Assembly (NCBI RefSeq): GCF_051622035.1
Contig: NC_135362.1
Span: 13,519,501-13,583,500 of the forward strand
Source: Arctopsyche grandis
Taxonomy: Eukaryota; Arthropoda; Insecta; Trichoptera; Hydropsychidae
Length of the DNA: 64,000 nt
Reading direction: 5' to 3'
Below the pieces are notes generated by a model that had not been told where the DNA came from, made no database searches, and was given only the letters and a program-made list of their open reading frames with translations. Below are positions 48,304 to 58,425 of the stretch, piece by piece. A program made the translations under genes and the position numbers. Every line of letters begins with the position of its first letter. The first letter of the stretch is position 1.

Positions 48304-49351
48304 CTATCCAATGCCCTCGGCGATTCTCTGTGACTGTCCGAGGAATCTGCCGTCACCCCACAGATATTCTGCTAGTAATTTACCATAAATGAAGTCAACA
48401 CATATTGGTTCTAGCTCACTGATACATCCAGTAAGTCTTTTCTCAATCCATGGTTCTATTTTCTTTTCCATTGAATTAACATCAATCCGACTACGACTGA
48501 GCTTGAAAGTGAATACAGTGTCTTTTGGTGTTGAAATTTTGACTGGGTCCCTTAATCCTTCTTGTGATTTAGCCATATCTTTCTCTTTGTCTTTATGTTT
48601 TTCCTTTTCTTTATTCTCATCTTCAGAATTCTTCAAATGACTATAATCCTTAGATCCTTTTCCAAATTGATCATCGGGTGGTTCATCTGTATTTGAAAAC
48701 GGTATGTCTCCGTAGTCCCAAAGTCTTCTTCTTTGCAATCCATCACCGTCCATACTTCCATCAGCCAGGTTCACACCTCCATCAGCCATGTTCGCATCGT
48801 CCTCTTCATCATTGGAAACAATGAGTTCTCTTTGAGCAGACATCTCTCGTGAAGCCCGTTGCTGCAAAGGTCTTTTTCTGTGCAAACCATCACTGTTCAC
48901 ACTTACATCAGCCAGGTTCACACCTCCATCAGCCATGTTTGCATCGTCCTCTTCATCATTGGAAACAATGAGTTCTCTTTGAGCAGACATCTCTCGTGAA
49001 GCCCGTTGCTGCAAAGGTCTTTTACATGCCTGTTGCCACACTTCCTTACGATCCCTCATGTCTTGCTCTTTTTTCCTCCTCGGCAGACTCCGTTCTAAGT
49101 TAACCTCCATCAAAACACACGGTTTTTTAACACATTTCACTTTGCTGCCGTCAATGCACATAAGAACGGATTCTGTGATAGGGCTACCCAACAGGGCGGC
49201 ACCCGGGATACTGACTTCTTTTCTTATTTCTTCTTGTATTGTCAAGACAGTCTTTGTTTTGGTGCTGTTACATTGAGCTGATATGTGCCCAAACTCGTTG
49301 CAATTGAAGCAGCGGGTTCCTCTTTTCTTGAATCTGCAGTCGGCTGATAAG
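48304..49351 (-). pseudogene. Displaced 3' half of the Gag-PWI ORF
   Basis: This is the frame of the downstream copy of the 941-bp duplication, open to a stop at 48304 but cut off from the Gag start by a frameshift at the junction (49351/49352). It repeats the second CCHC knuckle, the eroded protease-like stretch, two 49-residue units and the charged linker. It then alone continues past the duplication breakpoint into the PWI-like segment: MEKKIEPWIEKRL followed by CISELEPICVDFIYGKLLAE. In RBM25-type proteins this corresponds to the MExxIxPWIxKxI and EPxxVDFIxxK helices. The C-terminal part of the PWI fold is replaced by a short GDGRFLGQSQ-type tail. No ATG lies near the start of the open part, so translation would need an internal start or frameshift. 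Confidence 0.6.
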
Positions 49352-50292
49352 CTAGCTCACTGATACATCCAGTAAGTCTTTTCTCAATCCATGGTTCTAT
49401 TTTCTTTTCCATTGAATTAACATCAATCCGACTACGACTGAGCTTGAAAGTGAATACAGTGTCTTTTGGTGTTGAAATTTTGACTGGGTCCCTTAATCCT
49501 TCTTGTGATTTAGCCATATCTTTCTCTTTGTCTTTATGTTTTTCCTTTTCTTTATTCTCATCTTCAGAATTCTTCAAATGACTATAATCCTTAGATCCTT
49601 TTCCAAATTGATCATCGGGTGGTTCATCTGTATTTGAAAACGGTATGTCTCCGTAGTCCCAAAGTCTTCTTCTTTGCAATCCATCACCGTCCATACTTCC
49701 ATCAGCCAGGTTCACACCTCCATCAGCCATGTTCGCATCGTCCTCTTCATCATTGGAAACAATGAGTTCTCTTTGAGCAGACATCTCTCGTGAAGCCCGT
49801 TGCTGCAAAGGTCTTTTTCTGTGCAAACCATCACTGTTCACACTTACATCAGCCAGGTTCACACCTCCATCAGCCATGTTTGCATCGTCCTCTTCATCAT
49901 TGGAAACAATGAGTTCTCTTTGAGCAGACATCTCTCGTGAAGCCCGTTGCTGCAAAGGTCTTTTACATGCCTGTTGCCACACTTCCTTACGATCCCTCAT
50001 GTCTTGCTCTTTTTTCCTCCTCGGCAGACTCCGTTCTAAGTTAACCTCCATCAAAACACACGGTTTTTTAACACATTTCACTTTGCTGCCGTCAATGCAC
50101 ATAAGAACGGATTCTGTGATAGGGCTACCCAACAGGGCGGCACCCGGGATACTGACTTCTTTTCTTATTTCTTCTTGTATTGTCAAGACAGTCTTTGTTT
50201 TGGTGCTGTTACATTGAGCTGATATGTGCCCAAACTCGTTGCAATTGAAGCAGCGGGTTCCTCTTTTCTTGAATCTGCAGTCGGCTGATAAG
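48411..50292. repeat. 941-bp direct tandem duplication (two copies)
   Basis: 48411-49351 and 49352-50292 appear identical by eye, joined at ATAAG/CTAGCTCACTG. The unique left flank is CACATATTGGTT and the unique right flank is TGTCCACGTCC. 941 is not divisible by three, so the copies are read in different frames. Each copy contains two 147-bp sub-repeats (for example CATCTCTCGTG at 48841 and 48988), giving four in total. Confidence 0.9.
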
Positions 50293-50999
50293 TGTCCACG
50301 TCCTCCGCAATTGTAACATTGTGGTCTCTCTCTTTCTCGGTTTCTTACGGGCCCCGCCACCCTGGGTTCGTCGTCCTCTCTAATTTTCTCGCACTGCGTA
50401 ACTCGCGTCTTCAGCTCCTGGATTGTACCGGCCCCGCTCAGCGTCATTTTTTCATACTTATCAAACCCAAGTCCACCAATTATGTACGCGATAATCGCCT
50501 CTTCCTCAATAAAACTACACTTGGCTGCAATCCCCTTCATCCTGTAAATGTAGCTTAAAATGTCTTCCGCTTTTCCCTTTTTTTCTAACCTCAGTTCTCT
50601 GTGCACGTCCGCACTATTCAACTGATGGCCAAACTCTCTGGTCAATCGTTCCTTAAGTATCGCCCACGTGACGATGCCCGTTTCCGAGTCCAAGAAGTCC
50701 TTGGCAGTTCCTTCACACAGCATCCGCCCATACACCAACTGTTGTGTCTCCGTCCAGCCGAGGATTTGCGCGTTTTCTTCGAGGCGCTCAATCCACACTG
50801 CAATAGGGCTATTTCTGCCGTTATATTTCGGCAGACCGAAACCAACCTCCAGATCTCGGAAATTGAACTGTGGTATCTCCCTCGTCGTCGTTGCCACTGG
50901 CGTCGTCGTGGATATCATCATCGTCGTGTGGCGTGTTCGCTGACGTGACGTCACCGACGTCACGGGCTTCGCCTTTAAGCTCGTACGCGATCTCGTCAT
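49242..50999 (-). CDS. Gag-like protein with two CCHC zinc knuckles
   Basis: A 585-codon frame starts at an ATG (50997-50999) about 80 nt inside the primer-binding site. Residues 45-210 look like a Retrotrans_gag/capsid domain (FGLPKYNGRNSPIAVWIERL, GQLV-like and W-x-LK-x-RLTREFG features). Two nucleic-acid-binding knuckles follow, C228-C231-H236-C241 and C250-C253-H258-C263. Residues 272-300 (TIQEEIRKEV ... GAALLGSPIT) resemble the start of a retropepsin, where ALLDTGSPIT would be expected; the catalytic Asp-Thr is absent. Residues 346-443 are two near-identical 49-residue units, and 475-500 is Lys/Glu/Asp-rich. Residue 549 (CISEL) is the last in the ancestral frame; the remaining 36 residues come from reading across the duplication junction out of frame. 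The role would be particle assembly and RNA packaging. Confidence 0.8.
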   Translation of the reverse strand: MTRSRTSLKAKPVTSVTSRQRTRHTTMMISTTTPVATTTREIPQFNFRDLEVGFGLPKYNGRNSPIAVWIERLEENAQILGWTETQQLVYGRMLCEGTAKDFLDSETGIVTWAILKERLTREFGHQLNSADVHRELRLEKKGKAEDILSYIYRMKGIAAKCSFIEEEAIIAYIIGGLGFDKYEKMTLSGAGTIQELKTRVTQCEKIREDDEPRVAGPVRNRERERPQCYNCGGRGHLSADCRFKKRGTRCFNCNEFGHISAQCNSTKTKTVLTIQEEIRKEVSIPGAALLGSPITESVLMCIDGSKVKCVKKPCVLMEVNLERSLPRRKKEQDMRDRKEVWQQACKRPLQQRASREMSAQRELIVSNDEEDDANMADGGVNLADVSVNSDGLHRKRPLQQRASREMSAQRELIVSNDEEDDANMADGGVNLADGSMDGDGLQRRRLWDYGDIPFSNTDEPPDDQFGKGSKDYSHLKNSEDENKEKEKHKDKEKDMAKSQEGLRDPVKISTPKDTVFTFKLSRSRIDVNSMEKKIEPWIEKRLTGCISELAYQPTADSRKEEPAASIATSLGTYQLNVTAPKQRLS

Positions 51000-51081
51000 C
51001 GCGCGCGCGTCCTAACCTCAACTGTCAAAACTCCGCGTCGTCGTCTGACCGCTTCTGGCTGTCACTGGAATGTCTTCGGGC

Positions 51082-51099
51082 ATCCCGGACGAGCCCCCA
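51082..51099 (-). promoter_or_regulatory. Primer-binding site for tRNA-Pro
   Basis: The + strand reads ATCCCGGACGAGCCCCCA, identical to the 3' 18 nt of animal tRNA-Pro including CCA, so the element's sense strand is its exact complement. The site ends 2 nt from the LTR edge, the spacing seen in retroviruses where integrase removes two terminal bases. Proline is the primer of gamma-retroviruses and is not the usual choice for the best-known insect Gypsy elements. Confidence 0.85.
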
Positions 51100-51101
51100 A
51101 A

Positions 51102-51426
<325 letters not shown>

Positions 51427-51443
51427 GTATATAATAATAATAA

Positions 51444-51958
51444 TATATGTTACAGTCGAAGTGTATTTTCGGTTGTTATGTGTTTCAACTGGCGTTTTAG
51501 GTCATTCATATTCGAATAAAATTCAACTAGTACGTTACACTTTAAACAATATGCGCCAGTTGTAATATAACAGTTGAGTTCTGTTCAGATGTTTTTACGA
51601 ATGGCATAGAATTAAATAATACGTTTTTACGAATTATGGCAATGAGAACCATATTACGATAACTCTAAGAATGTGTTCAAAACATAAATGTGACTTTCCA
51701 ATTCAATTTACTAGTCGAGTGGCGAAAACCTAACCTCTCCATCTAACCTGGTAACAACTTATAGTTGAGATTTATTCTCAGTTGTAATGATATTCGCCAT
51801 ATGAATCAACTGACGGAATATATTCCAACTAGTTAAAATATATTACAATTGAAAATCCACTTGAACTATAACGGTAGTTGGTACCATTTTAGATGGAATA
51901 TATTCCAACTAGTCAAAATATGTTACAACTGGAAGATACACTTCAACTGTAACATATA
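51444..51958. mobile_element. 515-bp long-TIR element
   Basis: The ends TATATGTTACAGTCGAAGTG and CACTTCAACTGTAACATATA are inverted repeats, with further complementarity through TTGTTATG/CATATTTTGAC and CAACTAGT blocks. A sub-repeat of about 45 bp (GGAATATATTCCAACTAGT followed by AAAATAT-TTACAA) occurs twice, near 51815 and 51897. It has no coding capacity. The TA-rich flanks hide any target duplication. Confidence 0.65.
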
Positions 51959-52439
51959 ATATATACTAGATGCATTAATATTCTACATATAAAACTGCTC
52001 TACATATGCACATATGTACATACATATACTCAAATAACCAATATATTTACACTTTATTTCGAACAATATTTAAATGTCATAACATTAACACCTTCTTTTC
52101 TAGCACTGTGATACGAACGGGCATGGCCGTTGAAAAATGGTCTCAATTTATCACTAAATCACGAGCTCACCGAGCAGATGATGTAAAATTGCATGGTCGT
52201 GCGACACTAACTCCATCTGCTAAATAATGGATTGTATTTTTAAGTACCTACTGTGACTGTTGGTATTTCCATGAAGTGATATTTGTATTAGAGTACAAGC
52301 ACTACATATTTTAAATTATCAAATATGTAAAAACAGAGAGGTTTTTATGATTCGAAACTACATACATTTTACATATGTACATTGGCGTTAATGAAATTTA
52401 ATGGAACGAACTAGGTACATGCGTAATTTATTCAAGCTC
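51959..52439. other. Spacer, nothing recognised
   Basis: AT-rich with CATATGTACATACATATAC near 52010. A 73-codon plus-strand frame lacks a domain. Confidence 0.4.
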
Positions 52440-52706
52440 TGAGCACTTTCTTTGTCCACCTTTCATCCACTCATGTAACTACGAAATCTGCACATTGCAA
52501 TTTTAATCTCGCCACTCTCTTGCATTCTCCCGGGTACCATTCTACTACTTCTTTTGTCCACTTTTCGTCCATCCTTCTAGCTACGTGGCCTAACCATTGT
52601 CATTTACATAAATCTCTTCACTCTATCCACTATATCAACTACCCTCGTCATACTTTTCACCCACGTTTCCTATCTCTCCTCAATATGTTCAGCATACAGC
52701 ATCTAA
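52440..52706 (-). mobile_element. RTE-like LINE 3' fragment
   Basis: Reverse-strand reading shows the post-RT block in pieces (RLVRPRS-like, SMTRVVDIVDRVK and WLGHVARRMDEKW across frameshifts). It is closely related to 10905-11330 and 53275-53406. It is truncated at both ends and its (GAT)n tail is missing. Confidence 0.6.
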
Positions 52707-52734
52707 TCAATCGTTGATTAATGCCGACGTAAAC

Positions 52735-52990
52735 TTTCTTTCGTATGTTTTAGGCTTAGGAATCCAGTTATTAGAACACATCGCGAGAAGAGACCAGGAC
52801 AGCCTGGTAGAATTGGTCGTTCTGGGAAGCTTTGAAGGAAGCAGAGGAAGAGGACAATCCCCAACAAAATTGAGTGATCAGGTCAGGGTTGCCACTGGAA
52901 AAACGGTAGTCGAGTCACTACGAGCTGCGGGGTATTGTGATGGCTGGAGGGGTGACCGGAAAAATGCACTCGAGATAGTTACACTCTCGA
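52735..52990 (+). mobile_element. LINE C-terminal fragment of a second RTE-like family
   Basis: The plus-strand frame contains LLEHIARRDQDSLVELVV, GSRGRGQSPTKLSDQVR and ATGKTVVESLRAAGYCDGWR. This is the C-terminal tail pattern of insect endonuclease-reverse transcriptases (HIARRD, RSRGRSPKRWSDQVR, W). It differs in sequence from the VRSMTRVVD-type fragments in this window. No RT core is present. The continuing open frame to 53295 runs through an unrelated hairpin and should not be read as one protein. Confidence 0.7.
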
Positions 52991-53000
52991 GACATCCAAA

Positions 53001-53134
53001 CTTTCAAAGATGCTCAAGGAGAACTAACGCATTAGAATTCCACAAAAAAGCGTCAACGGGGTTATCTTGTCCGAGGGTGCTTACCTTTTTTTGTGGAATT
53101 CTATTGCGTAAGTTATTTTTGAGCGCCTTTGAAA
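53001..53134. repeat. 134-bp hairpin
   Basis: The left arm CTTTCAAAGATGCTCAAG ... GCATTAGAATTCCACAAAAAA and right arm TTTTTTTGTGGAATTCTATTGC ... GAGCGCCTTTGAAAA are inverted over about 52 bp, with a loop of about 28 bp (CGTCAACGGGGTTATC...). It lies between two LINE fragments and may be a tiny MITE, or a hairpin precursor if transcribed. Confidence 0.65.
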
Positions 53135-53274
53135 ATTATAACTTCTCGAAACTGCGCTACTGTTCGTGCCATGACAGACGGACCACGATGGACCGCATTA
53201 TGGAAGTTAGAAGACGGGAAAGTCACCCCTCAGACGGGAAGAAAGCGACCGGAAAGAACATTCTTACATCTAAA

Positions 53275-53406
53275 TTCTCTCTGGTACCATTCTAGCACTT
53301 TTTTTGGCCATCTTTCGTCCATTCTTCTAACTATACCATTCCGCTATTTCAATCTATCCAATCTCTCCCTTGTCATACTTCTCACCCACGTATTCCGTTT
53401 TCTATC
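53275..53406 (-). mobile_element. RTE-like LINE fragment, interrupted by hAT element
   Basis: It matches the middle of 52440-52706 (CTCTGGTACCATTCTAGCAC, GTCATACTTCTCACCCACGT). It stops at the left target-site copy of the hAT element, and no continuation was found on the other side. Confidence 0.55.
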
Positions 53407-53414
53407 ATTTATAT

Positions 53415-54195
53415 CAGCGGTTCCCAACCCGTGGTACACGTATCACTAGGTGGTACCTGGTTGATGGTTAGTGGATTTCAAGCCCCTTTGATAATAAAGA
53501 TTTTCGAACACTTACGTCATTGTCAATCAAGAAAAAGGAGAACTTGCTTGAACTTTTAAATGATAGCATTTTAAAAGGTAAATTTAAAAAAATAAGGTTA
53601 TTAATTTTTGGCTAGATTAGTGAAGAATATGAACGCATGATGACAAAGCGCTTACATTTCTGTTGCCGTTTACTAGCACTGAACTGGATGAGAGAGCTTT
53701 ATCTTAATATATTTTTGTAAAAGACAAATATAGAAATGTAGTGAGTGCAATTCCAGACTTAAGGGTATATCTCGCATCATTTGAACCGAATGTTTCAAAA
53801 ACTATGTTACCCGAAACAAGCACAAGGATCTCATAAAATTTATTTTGTAAGGAGATTCAATTAAGAAAAGAAAACATTATACGTATGTACTTCGAAATTT
53901 TGTGTTTTTATTAAAACCATTTCAGTAATAGAAGTATCACGAAATAGTAGATAAATGTATTAAAATTTGAGCATATTATAATTGTGACTTCGCAGATAAA
54001 TTTTTTTCCACAAAAATTGTCAACAAAACAGATCCATTGCGTTTACCCTGTCTTCACTTTCCTTAGCATGCAAATACTATATAATTACACTTGAGAAAAA
54101 AATTTCATGAAATACAATCATTTTTATATGGTGGTACAATTTAGCGTAATGTACTACCAAGAGGTACGCGCGTCAAAAAAGGTTACGAACCGCTG
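53415..54195 (+). mobile_element. Decayed hAT element with 8-bp target duplication
   Basis: A 781-bp element runs from CAGCGGTTCCCAACCCGTGG to GGTTACGAACCGCTG. The ends are inverted repeats with the CAGNGGTTC start typical of hAT elements. The flanks ATTTATAT (53407-53414) and ATTTAGAT (54196-54203) are an 8-bp duplication with one change. The interior keeps a piece of transposase (53720-53836). It is internally deleted and non-autonomous. Confidence 0.85.
53720..53836 (+). pseudogene. hAT transposase C-terminal remnant
   Basis: The frame reads KDKYRNVVSAIPDLRVYLAS followed by FEPNVSKTM and a stop. KxKYRNRLxxxxDLRxxLxxxxP is the end of the C-terminal dimerisation region in ZBED/FAM200-type hAT transposases, where it follows the L-x-x-(I/V)-K-x-K motif. 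Upstream there are stops and a short plausible stretch (LPFTSTELDERALS), but no DDE/RW catalytic motif remains. The location inside matching hAT termini supports the identification. Confidence 0.7.
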
Positions 54196-54203
54196 ATTTA
54201 GAT

Positions 54204-57200
54204 GAATTAAAAAAAAATGTTGATTTAAAATATCTAATAGATACATACACCTTAAAAACAAGTTAAATTAAAAAAAAATGTCATATTATTGGATCAAAGT
54301 TCTAACCTGAACACAAAAAAACTATACATAAATTTTTGTTACCTGGGTCATTCATTAACATATTGAACGCGAGCGGTCGGGGGCACGCCGTTCAGTTATT
54401 AATAATGATTATCTCAATAATACGTGTAATAATTTTCACACGAGATTTTAACGTATACGCCGCGCGCGAGATTATCGTACGTCGACGATTTATAGATTCG
54501 CCCGTTGGTTTCGATTAACCGGTTATAAGTATCATATCTATCCATCATACCTACTACGTGCATATGTACATACGTACATTTGTATGTAGGTACATAGATA
54601 CATACATTTGTATTTTCAACATTTTCCACACCGCTAATATGGGAAATAAATCCGATCATCCGTTGGATTTGGATATCGCAGTGAAATAATATATAGCGTT
54701 ATTATAAATTGTACAAAATTATTTTACGACAAGCAATATTTCAGAGCAAAACAAATAAAAGCGTTATACGAGAGAATGCGCGCGCCGTCCCGCATTTAGG
54801 CGACGTCAATTAATTTAAATACTCGCTGATATATTGTATTGACTTGGTATATTTAAACTGACTCTGTGGGTTTGTGCGTTAATATTAAAAATTAAAAAAA
54901 ATATGTGTATCAAAAAATTTAAATTCGAATGTCGCCACGAATGTAATCAATGTGTCTTCTGAACACATATTATATTTATGAAGGATTTTCATAATTAGTA
55001 AAAGAAATATCTTAAGTATTATATGATGAAGGGGAATTTCCAGGCATATTTAAATCAATACTGATTCATTTATGCGCGGTTTCGAATATATGTATTACAT
55101 ATTACAAATTTACATTACATATGTATATTCAAATATCGATGAGAAAAACGTGCCGATTATTAAGTCTAAGATTAAGATTATGTTACTAAGTAACTAATAT
55201 TAAAACAAGACGATGAACGTTTTTCAATCAATATTTACGAACATATGTATATATAAAAATTTTTGAACGTGAGAAAATATCGAAAGCCGAAAGATCATTT
55301 AACGTTCAATAAATCCTCGAGAGAAATATTTAATTTCGTTAATTTATTCCATGCATATTTCAATTTCGCATTCATCGTAAATTTTTCACTAAAATATAAC
55401 TCCTATTACTAGAATTGACAATCGGCATTAATCTAACACTTGATTCTTTAAATGCAATCGTAAGAAAATAAAAAAAAAACAAACCTACACGATACGCGAT
55501 ATGTCAATGGGATAAAGTGTTTGTTTTTATTTAATTATTTTAAACATATTTTTAATAGATTATTTACAACTTGTAACACCAAAAGCTTACTACGTAATAT
55601 AACAAACAAAATAATAGTATGTACATAAATATATTATACTTATTACATAAATTTGTGACTTTTGAACTTGGCATATAGCGAATTTCGACAGTGTCATAAT
55701 ATTCATAATTCATATCATAAACCTCACCCTCTGTTCACTAATATGACCATAAAAGGTAAGTCGTAAAAAGTGTGTCTAATAGATTCATAGTATTATGTAG
55801 AACTAATGGCACCCAAGCCAGTATTTGTCTATGTAAATGGTCCATAACGCTCTAAAATTTTACATTTGATGAATCGTTTTACGCTGTAGGCTCCCTTTAA
55901 CACTAAACATTCCCGATAATAAGATAATATTACCCAATAAAAGACATTAGAGCTCCTCTAGCGAGCGTAGAAATTAAGACGTATTATAATGAAATATACA
56001 CGATAAAAATTAATGTACCGTATCGATACGTTCGAAATTGCTTATCTTTCGAGAAAATCTACCAACGCTTACTAAAAATTACGTAGACATATTTTCAGCA
56101 GGGAGATGCGGATGAGACAAAGCGGGAACGATTAGAAAATAAAAACGAAGGAAAACAAAAAACAAAATTACAAGTCGTCTTGGAATAAATTGCTAAATTT
56201 CCCACATCGCTTACGATCAAGATAAGTGTGGAATACTTAGTATGTAAGTTGGAAGTTCACTCACGTTGACCATCCCCATATACACGCGCCGTAGTTTATG
56301 TGGCCATCACGTAATGGATGTAAAATAAAGCATTTTTAATTTATTTTAATAACAGAGACTATTACGGAATCTCAAATATACCACGTAACCCAACTTAACT
56401 ACATATAATACTTACATATGTATCTACATAAGTGTAGGTACTTACTTGCGAGTACAATAACTTTTTACAATTAGTCAAATAAAGTGCAATTTAATTTTTT
56501 TTCAATCGGCATGTTTCTTACGGCTTGTTAACAATTAAATCTGTGTTGAAAACTCGTTGTTAACATTAACAAATGGCCAGGTTCAAAGAGCGCGCTGATT
56601 GATCGGCACTCTGGTGCCAATTACGGATACTGTAACAAATTTTCAACCTACACGCCCTGAAAAATTGGGTAAAAATACCGCTTCGGGATTATTGAAAAAT
56701 TGTTTTCGCTCGGCCATAATTGCGGGAAGTGTTCGCTCATAATATATATTTAACGTTATGTGTAAATCGCTCGAATTACGTAGGTATTATTATTATTGGT
56801 TCGCGTTACAAATTGGCTCAGAATTTGTACGCTAAAGAAAATATAATGAATTACTTTAAAAAATATGCAGACTATATATTTATACATTTCGGACAGCTTC
56901 AATGTCGTCCAATAGTAGTGAAATATGTACAAGTACCTATCTATACAAGTTTCAACTTTCATAAAGCAATTTCAAACATCGAGATGCAATAACGAGATCT
57001 ATTATATTTTATTGTGGCAGTCGTTATTTTGCGATCGACTTCAAACTCAGTTGATATAATATGTCTATAGTTCTACATAATTATTAAACTGCTACAGTGA
57101 TACAATAATTATATCACTATTATTTTTTCTTATTATAAGTATTGCTAAGTGATGGTAAAACAGAGGAATGGGGTGTATATGGTAAGATCTTATTAAAATC

Positions 57201-57344
57201 GTCCAAGTTGGAGTCGAATCATAAAGAAAAAGTCGGAGTCGGTAAATTTTGAAGCGACTCCGCAACCTTGACAGGAATACAATCAAAAGTGTGACACGAA
57301 CGAGTTCGTGTTTTCCAACTTTGATGTTCGTATCTTCATGTCGT
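54204..57344. other. Long non-coding stretch, no gene recognised
   Basis: 3.1 kb without a supportable gene. 54340-54540 and 54770-54800 are CpG-richer. 56570-56720 has somewhat higher complexity. Simple ACATACGTACATTTG-type repeats lie near 54565 and 55100. Open frames of 60-90 codons lack domains. Confidence 0.35.
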
Positions 57345-57590
57345 TGTTCATTCGTAAGATCCAATTATTTCGATAAGTTTTTCCTAAATTTCTTCAAATA
57401 TGAGAATCACCGTTATCGATCACTGTCAAACCAAAGTCAATACAAGGATAAAATATCACCGAAAACGTTCCAGAGGATGAGATTTTCCAAGGATTGTGAC
57501 GGCACAGAATAGGCGTATTAGCGTTTTTTTAGCACGTGCAAAACTAAAATAAACACATGCCGTGTACCACTCTGTTTCCGGATCTTAACA
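57345..57590 (+). repeat. Interspersed repeat family B, copy 2
   Basis: It matches 19325-19550 through ATTTCTTCAAATATGAGAATC, TATCACCGAAAACGTTCC, GAGATTTTCCAAGGATTGTG and GTGTACCACTCTGTTTC. Orientation is the same. No ends or coding sequence were identified. Confidence 0.6.
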
Positions 57591-57598
57591 TTTACGCC

Positions 57599-57685
57599 AG
57601 GGGCGTCATTTCAGTTTTTCCCAGGGGGGGGGGCCAAAATTATTGACCAGTAAGGAATGACTTTCTAGGGGGGGGGGGGGCGGAG
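57599..57685. repeat. Two poly(G) runs after a CAGGGGCGTC motif
   Basis: CAGGGGCGTCATTTCAGTTT is followed by runs of 10-12 G at about 57627 and 57670, separated by CCAAAATTATTGACCAG. The start resembles a hAT-type terminus, but no matching inverted end was found downstream. The G runs may be misassembled in length. Confidence 0.5.
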
Positions 57686-58125
57686 TATTATATTAAAAAA
57701 ATGAGCGTACATGAATTTTAGCTATTTATTTTAATCATTTTTTTTATTTATATCAATAAAATTAATAGTAAAATAATTATAAAGTATAAGCGAGTTTTAA
57801 AAATATCTTTCAAAGCAAGACAAACAACAAAACAAAATATATTTGCGAGTTAACATTTTATTATTAACGTTATTAACGTTATTTTCCACACTACACTTGT
57901 TAAATCATATCGAGTGGTAAATCCTTCAATTTTCGGAAGTACATTTTGGTTCAATTTGGTGTACTACAAGATTATTGCTTGCCTTCATAGGGTCAGTTCG
58001 ATTTAACTGAGCCGCTGCTATTTCTATAGTGAGGAGATCGTCGCAATTATTTCATAGGGTGACGGTGACACCATAAAAATATACATACATATGTATAACA
58101 GTGCAAATATACATACATATGTATG
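57686..58125. other. AT-rich spacer before the LINE
   Basis: No gene was recognised. Repeated TTATTAACGTTATTAACG occurs near 57862, and ATACATACATATGTAT appears twice near 58081 and 58109. Confidence 0.4.
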
Positions 58126-58425
58126 CAGTTCGCCGTCGTTCGTTGTCGATCGATGACGCATTCGCACCGTTATTAGCTCTTCCATAAATAATATTTAATT
58201 AAAGTACCTAAACGGTCTAAAAAACACAAAAAAATAAAAAAAATAAAAAGATCTGTCAATCAAAGTTTGTTCCTGTTGTGCTATTTTTAATTCGTACTTA
58301 TAAAATATATTCATAATAATTTCAAAAAATATAAATTCAAGTTTCAAGTGGGTAGTCCATACATTCTCGTTCGCAGAGTGAATTTCATAGATTGTCAACC
58401 TTTAGTTCAATTCAATTTGGCAATC

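Noticed and set aside
52714..53295. 193-codon frame as a host gene
   Set aside because: The first third is a LINE C-terminal tail (HIARRD, SDQVR), the middle crosses a hairpin, and the end runs toward another LINE fragment.
57599..57685. Possible hAT element starting CAGGGGCGTC
   Set aside because: No matching inverted terminus was found within about 1.5 kb, and the poly(G) runs make the region unreliable.
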